Positions 11,701 through 25,900 of a DNA stretch of 64,000 bases are shown one piece after another (position 1 is the first letter of the stretch; every line of letters begins with the position of its first letter). This stretch comes from Acholoe squamosa. Lineage: Eukaryota > Annelida > Polychaeta > Phyllodocida > Polynoidae. A model generated the notes under the pieces. It saw only the letters and a list, made by a program, of their open reading frames with translations, did not search any database and was not told the DNA's origin. The DNA lies in assembly GCA_949317995.1 (NCBI GenBank), contig OX439037.1:53168080-53232079 (forward strand). The letters are read 5' to 3'. The translations under genes and the position numbers were made by a program.

Positions 11701-13832
11701 CTGATTGAATATTGAAAATTGAATTGAAAATAGCATTAAAAACTCGGGTCTTTTAGGTCTTAGACCTAACCTGCTCCATCTTTTAGATACCTGATTCTAT
11801 TGTTTCCCATGTGGGTCAGCCATCTTGATTTTCCAAAATACAGGGATCCAGGCCATACATGGTCAATTTTGATCTTTCAAAGTTATCAGGTGGATGTTAG
11901 TAGCCATAGGGACACCTCAACTACCCAATTCTATTGTTTTCTATGTGTGTCAGCCATCTTGGTGTTCGGAAACACAGGGATCCAGGCCATACATGGTGAA
12001 TTTTGATCTTCAAAAGTTATCAGATGTTAGCATGCTGGTATATGAGTCCACAACCTACATGATAAAGTTTGAATGTTTTTCCTTTACAATATTGGTTGAA
12101 TTTGCCTTAATCATAGCTCCTAATTATCTTAGTATTAATGCGTACGGCATTACAGCTATGCTGTGTATTTCTGTGATTACAATAATTTGGTTTTGAATGA
12201 TAAAATATCATGAAACTACCAGTTTAAATTTTGAATCAGTATAATGTACGGCAATATAAAAATGTCTGCTACTAAGACCGTGGTCAAATCCTAAAATCTG
12301 ATCCTAATATCCTGATCCTAGATATGGAGATTTCAGCTGAATCAATATCCTGATCCTAATATCCTATCTATTGCCCCCTCGTTTCCAAAGACCTCCCATT
12401 ATCAATTTTTTGATTTGTCCAAATCCAATGAGGTTTATTTCATTACATCATTAAATGGGGAGGGTGTCTTAAAATATTCATCGTAGTGTATCAGCTATCC
12501 TGAAAATGCACCAGGAGGCACCATTTAGCATTTAGATATTCAAAATTTTCCTGGGGGACATCTGATTCTTATTCTCTATCACACAATAATCACACTAACA
12601 ATAAAAAATACATCCAAGAGTTTTAAACATTGTTCTTGGACAGCAGTATGCACATACATAAAGTTTGTTTGGCCATTTACTCACATATTGACCTGAACAT
12701 GCATGATATCATGTCTAGATTTTTCAAATTTCCCTGGGGAACAAATTTGCAGATAGCACTTTACGGCAGAATCAAGTCAAAGGCTAGGGGCAGATCAATT
12801 CGTCTCTCAGCAATCTTCTGGTGTCCAGGGTTCAAATTTGTCATTAGGATAGCAAGATACCCACCATACATGAAGGGGTCAGAAGCTATGAGAAACCCAA
12901 TCCTCCAACCCATATAAATGGTAAAGTTTTTGATTTGCAGGTTTGGAGTGCTTTGCCCCCCACCACCACCACCACCACCCAAACAGAATTTCCAAAGGCT
13001 GTGCTGGAAGAGCCCATCTCCCATTCCCTAAAGTTAAGAATCATAAATTGGGGCACATATGCGCTGGCACTGACACATTCCCCTGTGAAATTGTGTAATG
13101 TAGTTCTCGCCATGAATATGACCTTAGCTGTCGAAATGGCGTTAAACATCTATTACTCACTCACTAAGAATCATAAATGCCCATGTGTCTCTACAGAAAA
13201 TTGCTTCAGACTTACAAGATCCTTGAATTACATTTTGCTTGCTTCAACCTAAGTCCACTGAGGTCAATCTTGTGATTCATCTGGATCCAATGAGATCCCA
13301 TTCTAAAATTTTGTTTGGGGGGTCACTATAGTAGAATTCTAAACAGAAGGTATCAGGAAACCTCAAAACCACCAGAATGCATAAATTTAGACTCTAGATT
13401 TGCAAAATTGTTTGGCTGGGACGGGCATCCCCCCAGACCACCCTATACTTAGTTTGTCCTAGCTCCTTTTCAAACAAAAGAGGTAGGGTTAAGTAGTGTG
13501 TGACTTGCACTGCAGCTACTGATGAAATTGGTTTTGAGTAGTGGAACCCGCATTCCAAAAGATGATAATAACTCTGTGAAGTGATCTCTTTACCTCATAT
13601 ATACTTCAGTAAAACAATGCAATTCAGTGTGATATGATGCTGTACAATGTGATGGAACACAATTCGATGTTGGGGGGGGGCATGGGGGGGTCAAAAATAT
13701 TTTGGCACCTCTCAAGGGGTGCGGAAAATATTTTCAGGAGTCAAAACGAAAACTCACCAACCCCCCTGTTGTTAAAAAATGAACGCTCCCTAACTATTTG
13801 TAGTGTCCTGTAATATGTATTTTTTTTATCAG
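11700..13832. other. Intron or upstream sequence of FANCG
   Basis: It contains two diverged copies (about 127 bp apart) of cacagggatccaggccatac with atggt, a ccaccaccacc run, and the SINE tail. No exon is supported. Confidence 0.4.
13120..13170 (+). repeat. SINE-like 3' tail
   Basis: gtcgaaatggcgttaaacat followed by ctattactcactcact. The same tail opens the window (1-30). gcgttaaac plus act/cact repeats is a common invertebrate SINE ending. Confidence 0.45.
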
Positions 13833-13982
13833 GACTTCCCTTTCATGGGACAATATTGGAAGTTGAGTGTACTGCAGTTTTTAATTCTGTCTACGTTCAC
13901 CTTCTCCGAGAGAGTATTCAAGATGTAAACGCCAAGGACCGTTGTCTGCTTTCCAAAAGAGTTATCAATTGTCTATCCCGAG
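13833..13982 (+). CDS. FANCG: FANCG exon a (first exon found)
   Basis: The acceptor is tttttttatcag and the donor is gtgagt. Phase is 1 in and 1 out. It encodes LPFHGTILEVECTAVFNSVY and then a helix ending CLLSKRVINCLSR. This corresponds to the vertebrate FANCG segment after residue about 58. An upstream exon ending in phase 1 is required and was not identified. Confidence 0.75.
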
Positions 13983-16900
13983 GTGAGTGATAACTGAATA
14001 TAAGAACAGCATCATATTATCTAAAAGTAGAATCAAAAGATTGCGAAATCCGAGTACCGGTAGATGCACAGGGATGATAAGATGGAAGTATAACCGCGTT
14101 TTGCTATTTAAAGCTGGGAGTGAAGTGCAGGTGCATATTAGACATAAGGGTATAAGTAGTATATGGAAAAGTAGGCCATGCTCGGGTAATGTCCAGCTAA
14201 TCAGGACATCAGGAACTATGTCTGCCGAATCGATTCTATTGATATATCGTGCAAATAGGCCCCAGATATTATCATACAGGTGCTGATATAGACTGGTGAA
14301 GAATGATATTACAAATTATGGAATATCATCACACGTCCAAAGTCATAAATGAATAAACGATATTGTATACATCAATGGACATCATGACGAGTTATGAATA
14401 ACTTTCCAACGAGATATAACAGGTCTATATTTTGTACTAGAGTGTCACACTAGCCTAGTAAAACCACCTGCACTGTGAGGTCTCACAATATTATGCAAAT
14501 TTCGGCGAATAACTTTCATGAATAATTAGCCAAAATGAAATTTGATTCGCCATTGGCGATTTGGCGAATAGCTAGCGCAAACCCTGGATCTATATATGTA
14601 CTGCAGGCTGCATAAAATTGTTAATCAGCTTTGTGGGCACTTTTTGCGGAAAGTGGGTGAGGGAGGCTTATTTTACATACCGTAATCTCCCGCGTAGAAG
14701 GCGCAGCTCGCGTAGAAGGCGCCCCCCCAACTCAGAGAAGGCCTTTTCACGTAGAAGGCGCACGTACCTCTTCTGGATCGATTTCCGGAAAAACCCGCGT
14801 ATAAGGCGCCCCCCCAACTCACAGGGGGGCTGTTTCGCGTAGAAGGCGCTCCCCCCCCCCTCCCCGGCCCCTATTCTACAGTGACCGGTCTGCCGCGGTG
14901 CTGGCTTTATGAGTTCAAGCTGTCATCGGCACACGGTCGGCGTCAAACCCGCTGAGCGCCTGTACACCGACCGGTCTGCCGCGGTGCAGGCGCTATGAGT
15001 TCAAGCTGTCATCGGCACACGGTCGGCGTCTTCCCCACCGAGCAAATCTACAGCGACCGGTCTGCCGCGGTGCTGGCTATATGAGTTCAAGCTGTCATCG
15101 GCACACGGTCGGCGTCAAACCCGCCGAGCAAATCTACACCGACCGGTCTGCCGCGGTGCAGGCGCTATGAGTTCAAGCTGTCAGCGGCACACGGTCGGCG
15201 TCAAACCCGCTGAGCGCCTGTACACCGACCGGTCTGCCGCGGTGCAGGCGCTATGAGTTCAAGCTGTCATCGGCGTATGGTGGGCCTTATCCCCGGCGAG
15301 CGCGTCGACACCTCCCGGTCTGCCGCGGCGCTAGCGCTATGAGTCGATGCTGTCATCGGCCCACGTGTTCCCTACACCCCGGCAAGCCACACCGCATTGT
15401 CAACCTGTTGAGTCTATGCTGTCATCGGCACACGGTCGGCTTGAACCCGCCAAGCGCGTTGACACCTCCCGGTCTGCCGCGGTGCTGGCGCTATGAGTTC
15501 AAGCTGTCATCGGCGCATTTTCCCAAATGAGATGTTGGAAAAACCCGCGTATAAGGCGCACCCCCAACTCAAGGCAATTACCCTCCCGCGTATAAGACCC
15601 AGCAGCATTTTGTTTGGCGTAGAAGACGCGCCTTCTACGCGGGAGATTACGGTATGTATTTGTTATACTGTCCTTTGTCTGTGCCTGCGTGAGGTCTTTT
15701 TTTCCTTTTTCTCCAAATTCTTAGAGATTTTACTATAATTCACCACAAAAACTGATAAGATCAAAGGATGTAATGGTTTCTAATATCTGCGCATGAAAAT
15801 AAGGAACATAATACCTTTTGAATTTTGATTCTACCCCAATAAACAACTGAGATATAGTGAATCTCCCATCTAAAGGCGAGACCGACAATGGCAGCCTCCA
15901 TGCACAAACCCAGCAGGAGCTGGGCCATAAACGCCAGGGCGGAACCATACTTATATATGGTCATTGTAATGACCAGTGGTCAAATTAGGGTCATGTATAT
16001 AACACGAATTAGAGTGGGAATTTTTAACAGTAAAGCAGGCAGTTTCTTTAAAAGAAATAAAAATGCTCATTTCCAATGTGTTATCTGTGATTCAACTAAT
16101 GTTCCCATAAGCTGAAAATATTTTTCTATGCCACCTTATATCAATTTTTCAAGGACTGTCCGATATCATTAAATATTTCCAGTTGGTGGAAATGTTCGGC
16201 ACGAAGCTACTCTCTCAGATGACCAAGATGAAACTCATCACGTCATATTTATCAATCTCAGTTTACAGGTGCTAAGGACTCGCTTACCAGGTAGATATCA
16301 ATGTCCAGTGTCTTGCATGTTCTAGGTAGTCTTACACCAAAGCTCAAAATCAACTTTCGACATACCAAATATTATTTGACCTATTAAGTGCAAGATGGCA
16401 TTGTCTACCATTATGGTCACATGAACATTAAAACTTATTCGATGATGACTGAAAGAAACTTACCGGGTAGATGTACAATAGGTATGTATATTGTAAATTA
16501 TTGTGTTCAAGATGCTATTCACGTGAAGAAACATACATTATTAACATCATATCAGGCACCTCTTGGGTACTGTGCTGTCGGTTTCTTATCAAATATGCAC
16601 CTTGACTTACTCGTATGAGATTATGTCTATGTTCTAACTCTCCCTACAGCCTAGTGGGCTGTCGGAGAACAAGGGAGGAGACACCAGAGGAAGTCGGCAG
16701 TTGCGCGTGAACATCAGGATCAGATGGAAGGAGTGAAAACAGCAGAGCAGGTAGGTGTTACATTTTTATCAAATATTACCACCTACTACTCCTTTGGGAG
16801 CGTAAAAAACATGTCAAAGTGTTAAATTAACACTATACTGTTTCTGGCTGGCGGCGCTAACCAGTTTTTCCTTTATGTCTTTGCAGATTGATTTGGATTA

Positions 16901-19900
16901 AAACTGCAAATAGGACAGACACGAACCGGTCGCCATTTTGGTTCACATGTTCGCTGTTGGATATGGCCAACTCAAATGATCAGTGCTCAATTTTGGGCAA
17001 AACTAATGATGACAATGAACAAGTTGACTGTTCAAACCATGCTGACGATAATGGTCAAGGCAATGATAGTGGTCAGGATGACCAAGGTGGCCACTACGAA
17101 CAAGATAATGGCAGTCGTTATAGGGCGGCCAGTTCGGCCAAAGCCAGGCCACGAGGTAGGCCGACATGAGCAGACGGCAGGTCGCCGACTGGAGTGTTCC
17201 TTAACTGGATCTCAATGAAGAAAGGAGACAGGAGATGGACCGCCAGGACCATGTTAGAGATGAACTTTCTTATTATATGCATGGCCGAAACCGTGTGGCA
17301 GCCTGCCACAGTGAGGTGTATGACCGTAACCATTGGAGAAGGATGACCCAAACTCCACCACGAAGAATCAAGCCTAGTAAGCCTGCTAAGCCTAGTAAGC
17401 CCTCTAAGCCCAGTCCTCCCCCTTCTGACTTTGTCAACAGTTTTGTTAATGGAGGGGATTCCTGGCTAACAGAATTTTATGATGATGACACTGTTTTATG
17501 GTCTGGATACCAACTTTTCAGACAAGACAGATCTCATAAAAAGGGAGGTGGGGTAGCTATTTATGTGAAAAATTCTATAGCGAAAAATGCTACCAAAATT
17601 GACTTACATTGTTATACTAAGCCAGCAATGGAGATGGTCACCATCAAGTTTAATCGAGAAGGCAGAAAATCACTGGTCCCTTCTACTGTCTATAGACCTC
17701 CAAATTGCACAGTCAGTGACTTTTTGGATGAATTAGAATCTCATCATGTCGCTTACAGTTCTCCTGATATGGAGTTATGGGTATTAAGTGACACTAACAT
17801 TAATACACGTGATAAAGATGCAAATGAAGCCATTAAGTTACATGATTTATGTAGGGACTATGAACTACGCAATCTGATAAATCAAATCACAAGACCTTTT
17901 GAAAATACTGGCACTTGTATAGACCACATACTAACAAATACCATAAAACCTGTCATTGGAGTGGTTCTCAACTATCTGGTTAGTGACCACCTTCCTGTTT
18001 TTGCCGCGTTGACTGAGAGCCTGCCTGATGTAATCAGGGAACATAAAGCTAGGAATTACAAAGGTCATACTGAAACCAGGTTAATGGACTGAATTGAAAG
18101 CTGGGATTGGGACCCAGTCTGGCAAGAGAGTGATGTCCCTACTATGTGGAGTTGTATTGAAAACTGTCTACTTGAATACTTAGACAATTTCTGCCCCATT
18201 GAGTCAAGGCTTTATAAGGATAAGGGTAAAGACTGGATGACAGGTGAAATCCTCCATCTCAGTGCTGAAAGAGAACCAGTTTTTGAAAAGCAAATCTGTT
18301 GATTGTCTAAAAAGAGCAAAAATAATTTCGAAAAAGACCAAGTATGCCAAATCAAACATAACTACTTCTGCATTGGATGAGAACAGTGATAATCCCAAAG
18401 CCTTTTGGAAAATCATCAACTCCCTACTAAAACCAAAGGGAGAAGTCCTGCCTCCAAATTTAAAAGGGGCTGATGGTATCATGAAGAGTTATCTTGAGTC
18501 AGTGGAATATATGAATGAGTTCTTTGCCGGTGTAGGTGAAAAGCTATCAAACAATCTTACACAGGAAGGGTTTCCCCTTGATGACATAGATCTTGGGTAC
18601 AACCCAGTCCCTGATGATGAGGATCTACATGAGATTCTAAATGGGAATAAGGAAACTGTTTCATATTTGAGTGATATAAACACTAGTAAAACCTCGGGCA
18701 TGGATCAAGTTGGCTGTACTGTGTTGAAGCAATATCTCAACCTGATTGTTGAAGAATTAACGCAGCTGTACACTGTATCCTTCAGTCAAGGTGTATTTCC
18801 AGATGAATGGAAAGTAGCTAGAGTGATGCCATTATCTAAAGGTGGCAATAGTCAAGATGTAGGGAATTGGAGGCCCATCTCTCTCCTTCCTGTAGTGTCT
18901 AAGATAGCTCAGAAAATTATGTACAGCCACCTGCTAGATAGAATGGAAGACTTGAATTATATTACATCAAAACAATTTGGTTACCGAAGAAATTTAGGTA
19001 CTAGAGATGCTATCTTTGAGCTAGTAACTGACCTTTATACAAACAGGGATAATGGTCTCTCAACAGCTTTGTGCTACGTGGACCTGAAAAAGGCCTTTGA
19101 CTCAGTAAACCACTCCTATTTGTTACATAAACTAAAGGGTCTTAGACTTCAAAAAGGTGTGTATTGCTGGGTCCGTAGCTATCTGACCAATAGGTACCAA
19201 AAGACTAGGATTGGAGAGTATGAATCCAAACTATCTCCAGTTACTTACGGGGTGCCTCAGGGGTCGGTATTGGGCCCCCTTCTGTTTATCTATTACATAA
19301 ATATTATGGCTGAAGGTTGAGACCATTGTAAGTCAATTATGTATGCTGACGATCTTGTAGTATATTGTGCAGCCAAAGATCCACAAGATACAGTAACCTA
19401 TCTTCAAACAGACCCAGACAAAGTGGAATCTAAATGTAAAAAATTGCGTCTAACTGTGAACAACAGCAAAACAAAATTCATGATGGTGGTTAGATTGGCA
19501 TACATCAAAAACTCGCCAAAACCAAAACATACTTTCTTCTGGGATGTGCGCTTGGTGTTCAAGACACTAATAGCTTGGGGTAGAAACTCAAGAATGCCAC
19601 TCAGGAAATTGGTAATGAAACTACTGTAGTGGTTTTGATACTGTTGATCAGGGGAGAGAGGACAAATGATAATGGCACTTGATCTGAATGAGATGCAGAC
19701 AAGAGATGATGGGACAGTGCTATTTACTCTCACTCATCCCATGAAGACAGCCGGAACATGACAAAAGTTGAAACAAATTGTGTTGAAACCTTATCATAAA
19801 GAGGTAAGAATTTGTGCTGTTAGAGCACTCAAACGCTCTATTGAGAGAAGAGAGGAGATAAGATCTTCTCACATGCTCATGGTATCTTCAATCTTCCCAC

Positions 19901-22900
19901 ATGACGCTATACAGATGGACACAGTTTCCACCTGGGTACTCTATGTGATGAGGGCAAGCGGTATCAATACGAAGTGTTTTGGGGCACATTCGCTCAGGGG
20001 GGCTGGAACGTCTGCAGGTGCAAGGTTGGGAATTTCTATGGATCTCTTGTTACAGTAAGGGTCTTGGAAGGCGTACCATGGCAAGGCACTACCTGAAAAA
20101 AGTAACTTCTGACCAGGCTAAGGGGGAAGGACGACCGTTCAGCACGACACTAACACTCAGAATGACGGTTGGGCCTAAAGGCTGTGGTGTCATTCAGAAC
20201 ACCATTGCTTGGCAACAGTCACAGCTGTCACATAGTTACTATGGTAAAAGATACTATAGTGATATTGTTGTCTCAGTAGCTTTGACAACACTATTGAGTA
20301 GTTTCATCCTATGGGGACTCATCAGGCATCTGTTTGTGCTTAGATTGTGACAATTTAAATTGCCAGTGGTCCCAGGCCCTAGGGGTCTGGTGTTATGTTG
20401 GTTAATATTTTTGAAACCAGGTTTCATGTAGATCTACCAGTGAGATTTATAAAGTATAAACTCACTTACAAGAACTCAGCACAGGAAAATAGCTTTCTCA
20501 ATTTGGTGTTCTGTAACATTCTGAAACCCGGGTTTCTGAATATTTTAACTCACATTTTCTATGTGGGGACCTTCAAAAACTATAAAAAAAAATTTGACAT
20601 GGCTAGGTTGAATGTCCCCGGTGTGCAAGAGAGAGGTGAGTTTGGCTCCATACATCTTGGTGGTGGGTAACCAAAAGAGTGAGGCCTTCCCTCAATTTAG
20701 CCAGCCCCAAATGGGGCATCTGCTATGTTCAACCCGAGGGGGGCATCGGTGTAGAGTCTCTGAATCCAATTGAATTCTATGAGATTCCGTAGGTAAGAGG
20801 CCTTGTCACTACCAGGGTGAGCATGAATGAAATCCACTATGGTGAGCTCTACATCATCCAATTGTTTATGGAAGGCTGAATTGAAGTGGGACCCAACTAT
20901 GCTGGTTTCCACATTCTTTTCAATGTTCCTGAAGTGTGTTCGGATCCGATCCATCAGTGGGCCCTTTGTCTGGCCGACATACATTTTCCCACAACGTTTG
21001 CAGGCAAGACTGTAGATCAGGTTTGAACTCTTACATGAAACATTCATTTTACTGGTATAAACTCGCCCGTTGGAGGAGCAGGCAATTTTTCCAGTAGTAT
21101 TTAGTCTAGAGCAATACCTGCAATGTTTTGTTTTGCAAACATTGGTTGCCAGACTCGGACCCGTCCTAGGAGGAGGGGGGAGTTTGGCTCTGACTATTAG
21201 TGACCCGATGTTCTTTGGTTTCTTGTACGTGGTACTGAAACCCTTAGCATGTATTTTCCTAGTATGATGGGATTTCACCAGTAGGTCCCAATTTGATTTC
21301 ACAATTTTGCTCAGGCAATCTGAGCCTGGCGAGTAAGTGGTGATCAAATTGTGCGGGTGGGCTACCTTTTTGTTGACCTTGTCCACCAGTAATCGTTCAC
21401 GTGGTTGAGACCAGGGCCTCATAAAGGAGGACTGGACATGACAAGGGTCATATCCTCTCCAAACAAAATGGCGACCCTTCATTACACTATGGCGAATGAA
21501 GTCGGCCTCATTTGTGCAGATCCCTCTTATCCTCAAAAACTGTCCATAGGGTATGCCTCGGAGACAGTGACGAGGATGAGCTGAATCGAAACGGAGGTAA
21601 TTGTTGGAATCCGTGGGTTTGATGAAGAGATCAGTCTCCAAACCTCGTGGGGTTAGCTTTATGGTTGTGTCCAGAAAGTCCATTGAGATATTGGAGATTT
21701 CACCCGTGAACTTTATGGTAGGATGTACCAAGTTCAAATGGGTGCGGAACTGCTCAACATCATCCATCCCATGGGTCCAAACAAAGAAGACTTCATCTAT
21801 AAATCATAACCACAACAAAGGTTGTTTACGATATGTATAGACATGTTTCTCTTCAAATTCCACCATGAAAATGTTGGCATAAGTCGGGGCTACTCTGGTG
21901 CCCATGGCTGTGCCAGCGATTTGAAGGTAATTTTTACCATCAAAATCAAAGTTATTCATGGTGAGTACTTGCCATAAGAGATGACAAAGGCTTTGGTTGG
22001 TAGGTTCATTAGGGTTCACCAGCCTATGTTTGATCAAGAATTTACCTACAGCCAAATGGCCTTCTCTATTGGGGATGTTGGTGTAAAGTGAGGTTACATC
22101 CAACGTATCTGTTAGAGCGCCTGTAAGCAGGGGTCCTAGTTTTCTAAAGATTTGCAACAGATGTCTGATGTCCCTTAGGTAGGATTTCATCTTTGGAACC
22201 ATTGGTTTCAGATAGGCATCAACAAAGGCTGAGGCTTTCTCTGTGGGTGAACCATTTGCCCAGACAATAAGTCTACCCGGGGGTGGAGTCTTACCTTTAT
22301 GTATCTTAGGTAGAAGATACAGCTGTGGTGTATGTGGGTTCTTGGTAATTAGCTTACGTTCAAGCTTTTCATCTATTTCACCTTTGATGCGAAGAAGATT
22401 GAAACTGATATTGTTTTTTTTACTGTGGTCATAAGTTAAATCAGTTGATGTCTGTTTATAAAACTTACCATCATTTACTGTCTCAGTCCTTCTGCAATGT
22501 AGTCTGTGCGGTTCTGAATAACAATTGAGCCACCTTTGTCCGCCTTCTTTACTACAATGGAACGGTTTCTAGAAATTTCTAACAAGGCAGATTTTTCTAA
22601 GCGAGTAATATTGTGTCCACAAGGGGCACGACTTACTGTTTTATTGAGATCAATTTCATTGGTTCCAATAAAAGTTTCTAGAGCTGTACATCCCAATGGG
22701 GGTTTCCAGCTGTAGTCACTTTTAATTACTTTGGAACTTGATATGATCCTAGCTGTGGGATTCATGTCAGGGTTAGGGTCCAATGACTCACTAATATTGG
22801 TCTCAGGGGGGTAGTGGGTAGAGAGCTAGAAATGGCTGAATTTGGTTTAGCCCTATCTGGGTCAAAGAAAGCTTTGATCCTAAGATTTCTATGAAACCTA

Positions 22901-25900
22901 TCCAATTCCCTTCTGAGTTCCCCCGCATCTGGCTCCCCAGGTGTAGGGCAGAAATTGCGACCTCTTTCTAAAACTGAAAGTTCATTTTTAGTTAAGATGT
23001 TGTCAGATAAATTGACTACTGAAGAAGGCAAGTCAACATAGGGTGTAACGATTTTATTCTTGAAAAAGTTTCAAGAAGAACTGGGTCATTTACTAAGGCA
23101 TCATACTCAATGTCATTTGATGTCTCAACATTGCGATAATCAACGAGAATACCATGGGAAAAGTCCTTGGGTTCTATGGGGACAGTGTCCAACAATAAGT
23201 GACCAACGGGTCTGTAAATTGTGTTGAAGGGGTTGCCCAAGCTTCCTCCTTTCAACAGTTTGTGGTTTATAAGTCCAAACTCTTGAAGAATGCTAAAGAT
23301 TTCTTGAGTGTGGCTTGTTATTCCAGAGTGAGTTTTTCCAGCTTTGATTTCTTGGCCTCTTCCTTTGCCTTTTGCTTCGCAGCCTTCTTGGTCGCCTGTG
23401 AAGGTTGCCATGCCTCCTCCTGCTCCTTCGACTTGGTCGCAGGGCTAGGGGAGGATTACCGAAAAGCCTCCTTTGAGGTGCTAGCGTTGGGCTTGCCGGC
23501 TTTTTTATTCATGGGCTTGGACGGGTTGCCCTTTGATCTTTTGTCTTTTTTACCTTGCTTCTTCCTGTTCAAGGAACTGGTTGAAGCAGAGCGTGACCTT
23601 TTTAGCTGTTTGTTTTCGGTCAGTTTCACTATCACAGACTTAGGGCCTGTTTTGGGCGAGACCTCCTTGGTGTCTGATTCATCCCCTGAGGTAGGTATCT
23701 CTGTGGGGTCGTCGATCTCAGGAACATAACGACTGGTGTTCAGAAGTACCGTGACATCTCGGTAGGCACTTAGGGGTGTCTTGGTGATACAGGTGCGTTG
23801 AGCAGCCATTTTTTCACTAAACCTGCGCTTTTCCGAATCCACAATTTTGTCGATTTTGGAAGCCGCTTTGGTGAATCTCTCTGGTTCACCAGATTCATCT
23901 ATGAGATTGGAGAGTTGGCGTAAGGTCCTAAATCCTCTTCTCCATCATGGCGTATGGCTTCGTCAACCACACATTGATGGACTAAGGCTTCAGCCCAACG
24001 GGACTTTGTGAGATCATCAACTGCTAGTTCGTAATTGAATACGTAGGCTGGGGGGGGAAGGGAAAAAAAAACTACCTGATAAAAGTGCAGGTTGAAAGTG
24101 AACAAACTCTGGGAGAAATTCTCTTGGATCATGCCATTGAGTAATTGGTTAAGATTTAAGACAAGTGTTTTGATCTCATGTTAGACTTGAGATAACTGTT
24201 ATTTGATGCCAAACTGTTTTCATGGAGACGATTCCTTATCAAATACCCTTTCCTTATTTTCATATTTTTCCCTATGAGAAAGAAGGAAGATCGTCTCCAT
24301 TCTCTGTTAGTCCAAGATTGGAGCTCATTAGCATATTGCCTTGGCCCTCAGCACTGAATTATTGCTGAGCTGTGATTGGTTGATTTGATTTTTAACGAGT
24401 CAAGTAATACCATAGATCTACACTTCTACGCCTAACGTCTCTATTGGTTACTTGAACTTGTTTTCTGAAGGGGCTTTTCAATATCAATGTTTTCTGTCCT
24501 ATTTCTACATTTATGTTCTATGTCCTAGAAAATATGCATGTAACAAGTTGAAAATGATATATAGGTCATAGGATATTTGTTTTATCTTTCATTTCTTTTT
24601 TCTTTTTTTACAAATTTTTTTGAAAAAAAGTTATTTTTCCAGTAGTTACCAAAAAAGTCACAAAGTAACGCTACTTAATGTGAATTAACACCCTTACAGA
24701 GACAGGGATACAGCCAAATTTTATTCTAAAGTTATCTCTATGAAAATGACAACAGAAAGGTGCAGTCATTTTATTTTCATATATAGATTCCATTTTTTCC
24801 TGAAGGTCTAAAAGAAATGTCACTTTAATGTAAATTGTACTAGCTTTGGGTTCTCTATGAAAATGACAACAGAAAGGTGCAGTCATTTTATTTTCATATA
24901 TAGATTCCATTTTTTCCTGAAGGTCTAAAAGAAATGTCACTTTAATGTAAATTGTACTAGCTTTGGGTTCTAGTTCCTCTTTTCCCCATGAGATGGCACC
25001 ACCAAGGAGGTTTTCTAGGTTCACTGTAGAGGGCAGCACAAGTCACCTACCTCTGTAGATAGCATCATAGACTGACTCAAGCCTGTCCCATCGTACACTG
25101 AAGGCCTATGGCCTATGCCTATGACCTCTATTATACAATCTATATATGCCCATTTACTTGACTCGTTTTTTAATGGATTCCAGACACCCTTCTGTTCTCT
25201 ATTAAAGATAATGCACGGCACCTTGTTCTCTCTTTGTTCCTATTTGGCAAATTTAGTTGACTGTTTTTGCAATAGGTAGCTCTAGTGTCTGTGTCTACTG
25301 GAGCTTAGTCCCTTTAATTAACCCAAGGTGGCAGCACCTCTAGCTGTAATCTGTGCCCTCAGGCCTGACCTGCCTGCTGGTAGTCAATATTTGTCAGTAC
25401 AGGGATGTAAGTTTTCAGAATTTTGTCTGATTTCACAATTTCCTTGCGAGATTCTTTTATGCAGTGGGGCCGTTGTTCAGCTTTCTGTGCATCTTCTTCC
25501 GCGCGCGAAACACGAAGACGCACCGACGAGGACACACAAAGAAAAACCTGAAATAACCAGGAAAAGACAACCAAACCACGACAAAATCCATAAGATAAGT
25601 ACCCTTACAACCAACCAACTTAACCAATAAGACCAATCTCCTGAAATACTGACAAATCCCAGGTTTTTCTTATACATCCTATATTATCACCCACAACAAC
25701 TGACTTGTTTACCATGGCAACCGGCAAAAACCAGACAACCCTTGAGATTCCCGACATACCTGACAACTCAACAACACTAAACAGCGACCATGACAACACC
25801 ATGGCATGGGGGGACACCAAAGAAGACGCAGACATGCTCGACCTTGAAGCAAGCGATAATGACTCAGATAACACACTAGTCGACGTCCCAACCAAACCCA

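Noticed and set aside
12761..13149. - strand frames with a hydrophobic GWRIGFLIAS segment
   Set aside because: Two overlapping frames run through a (CCACCA)n tract and a SINE tail; no conserved protein signature.
22243..23729. + strand open frames opposite the Penelope-like element
   Set aside because: They are antisense shadows of the RT and basic N-terminal regions.
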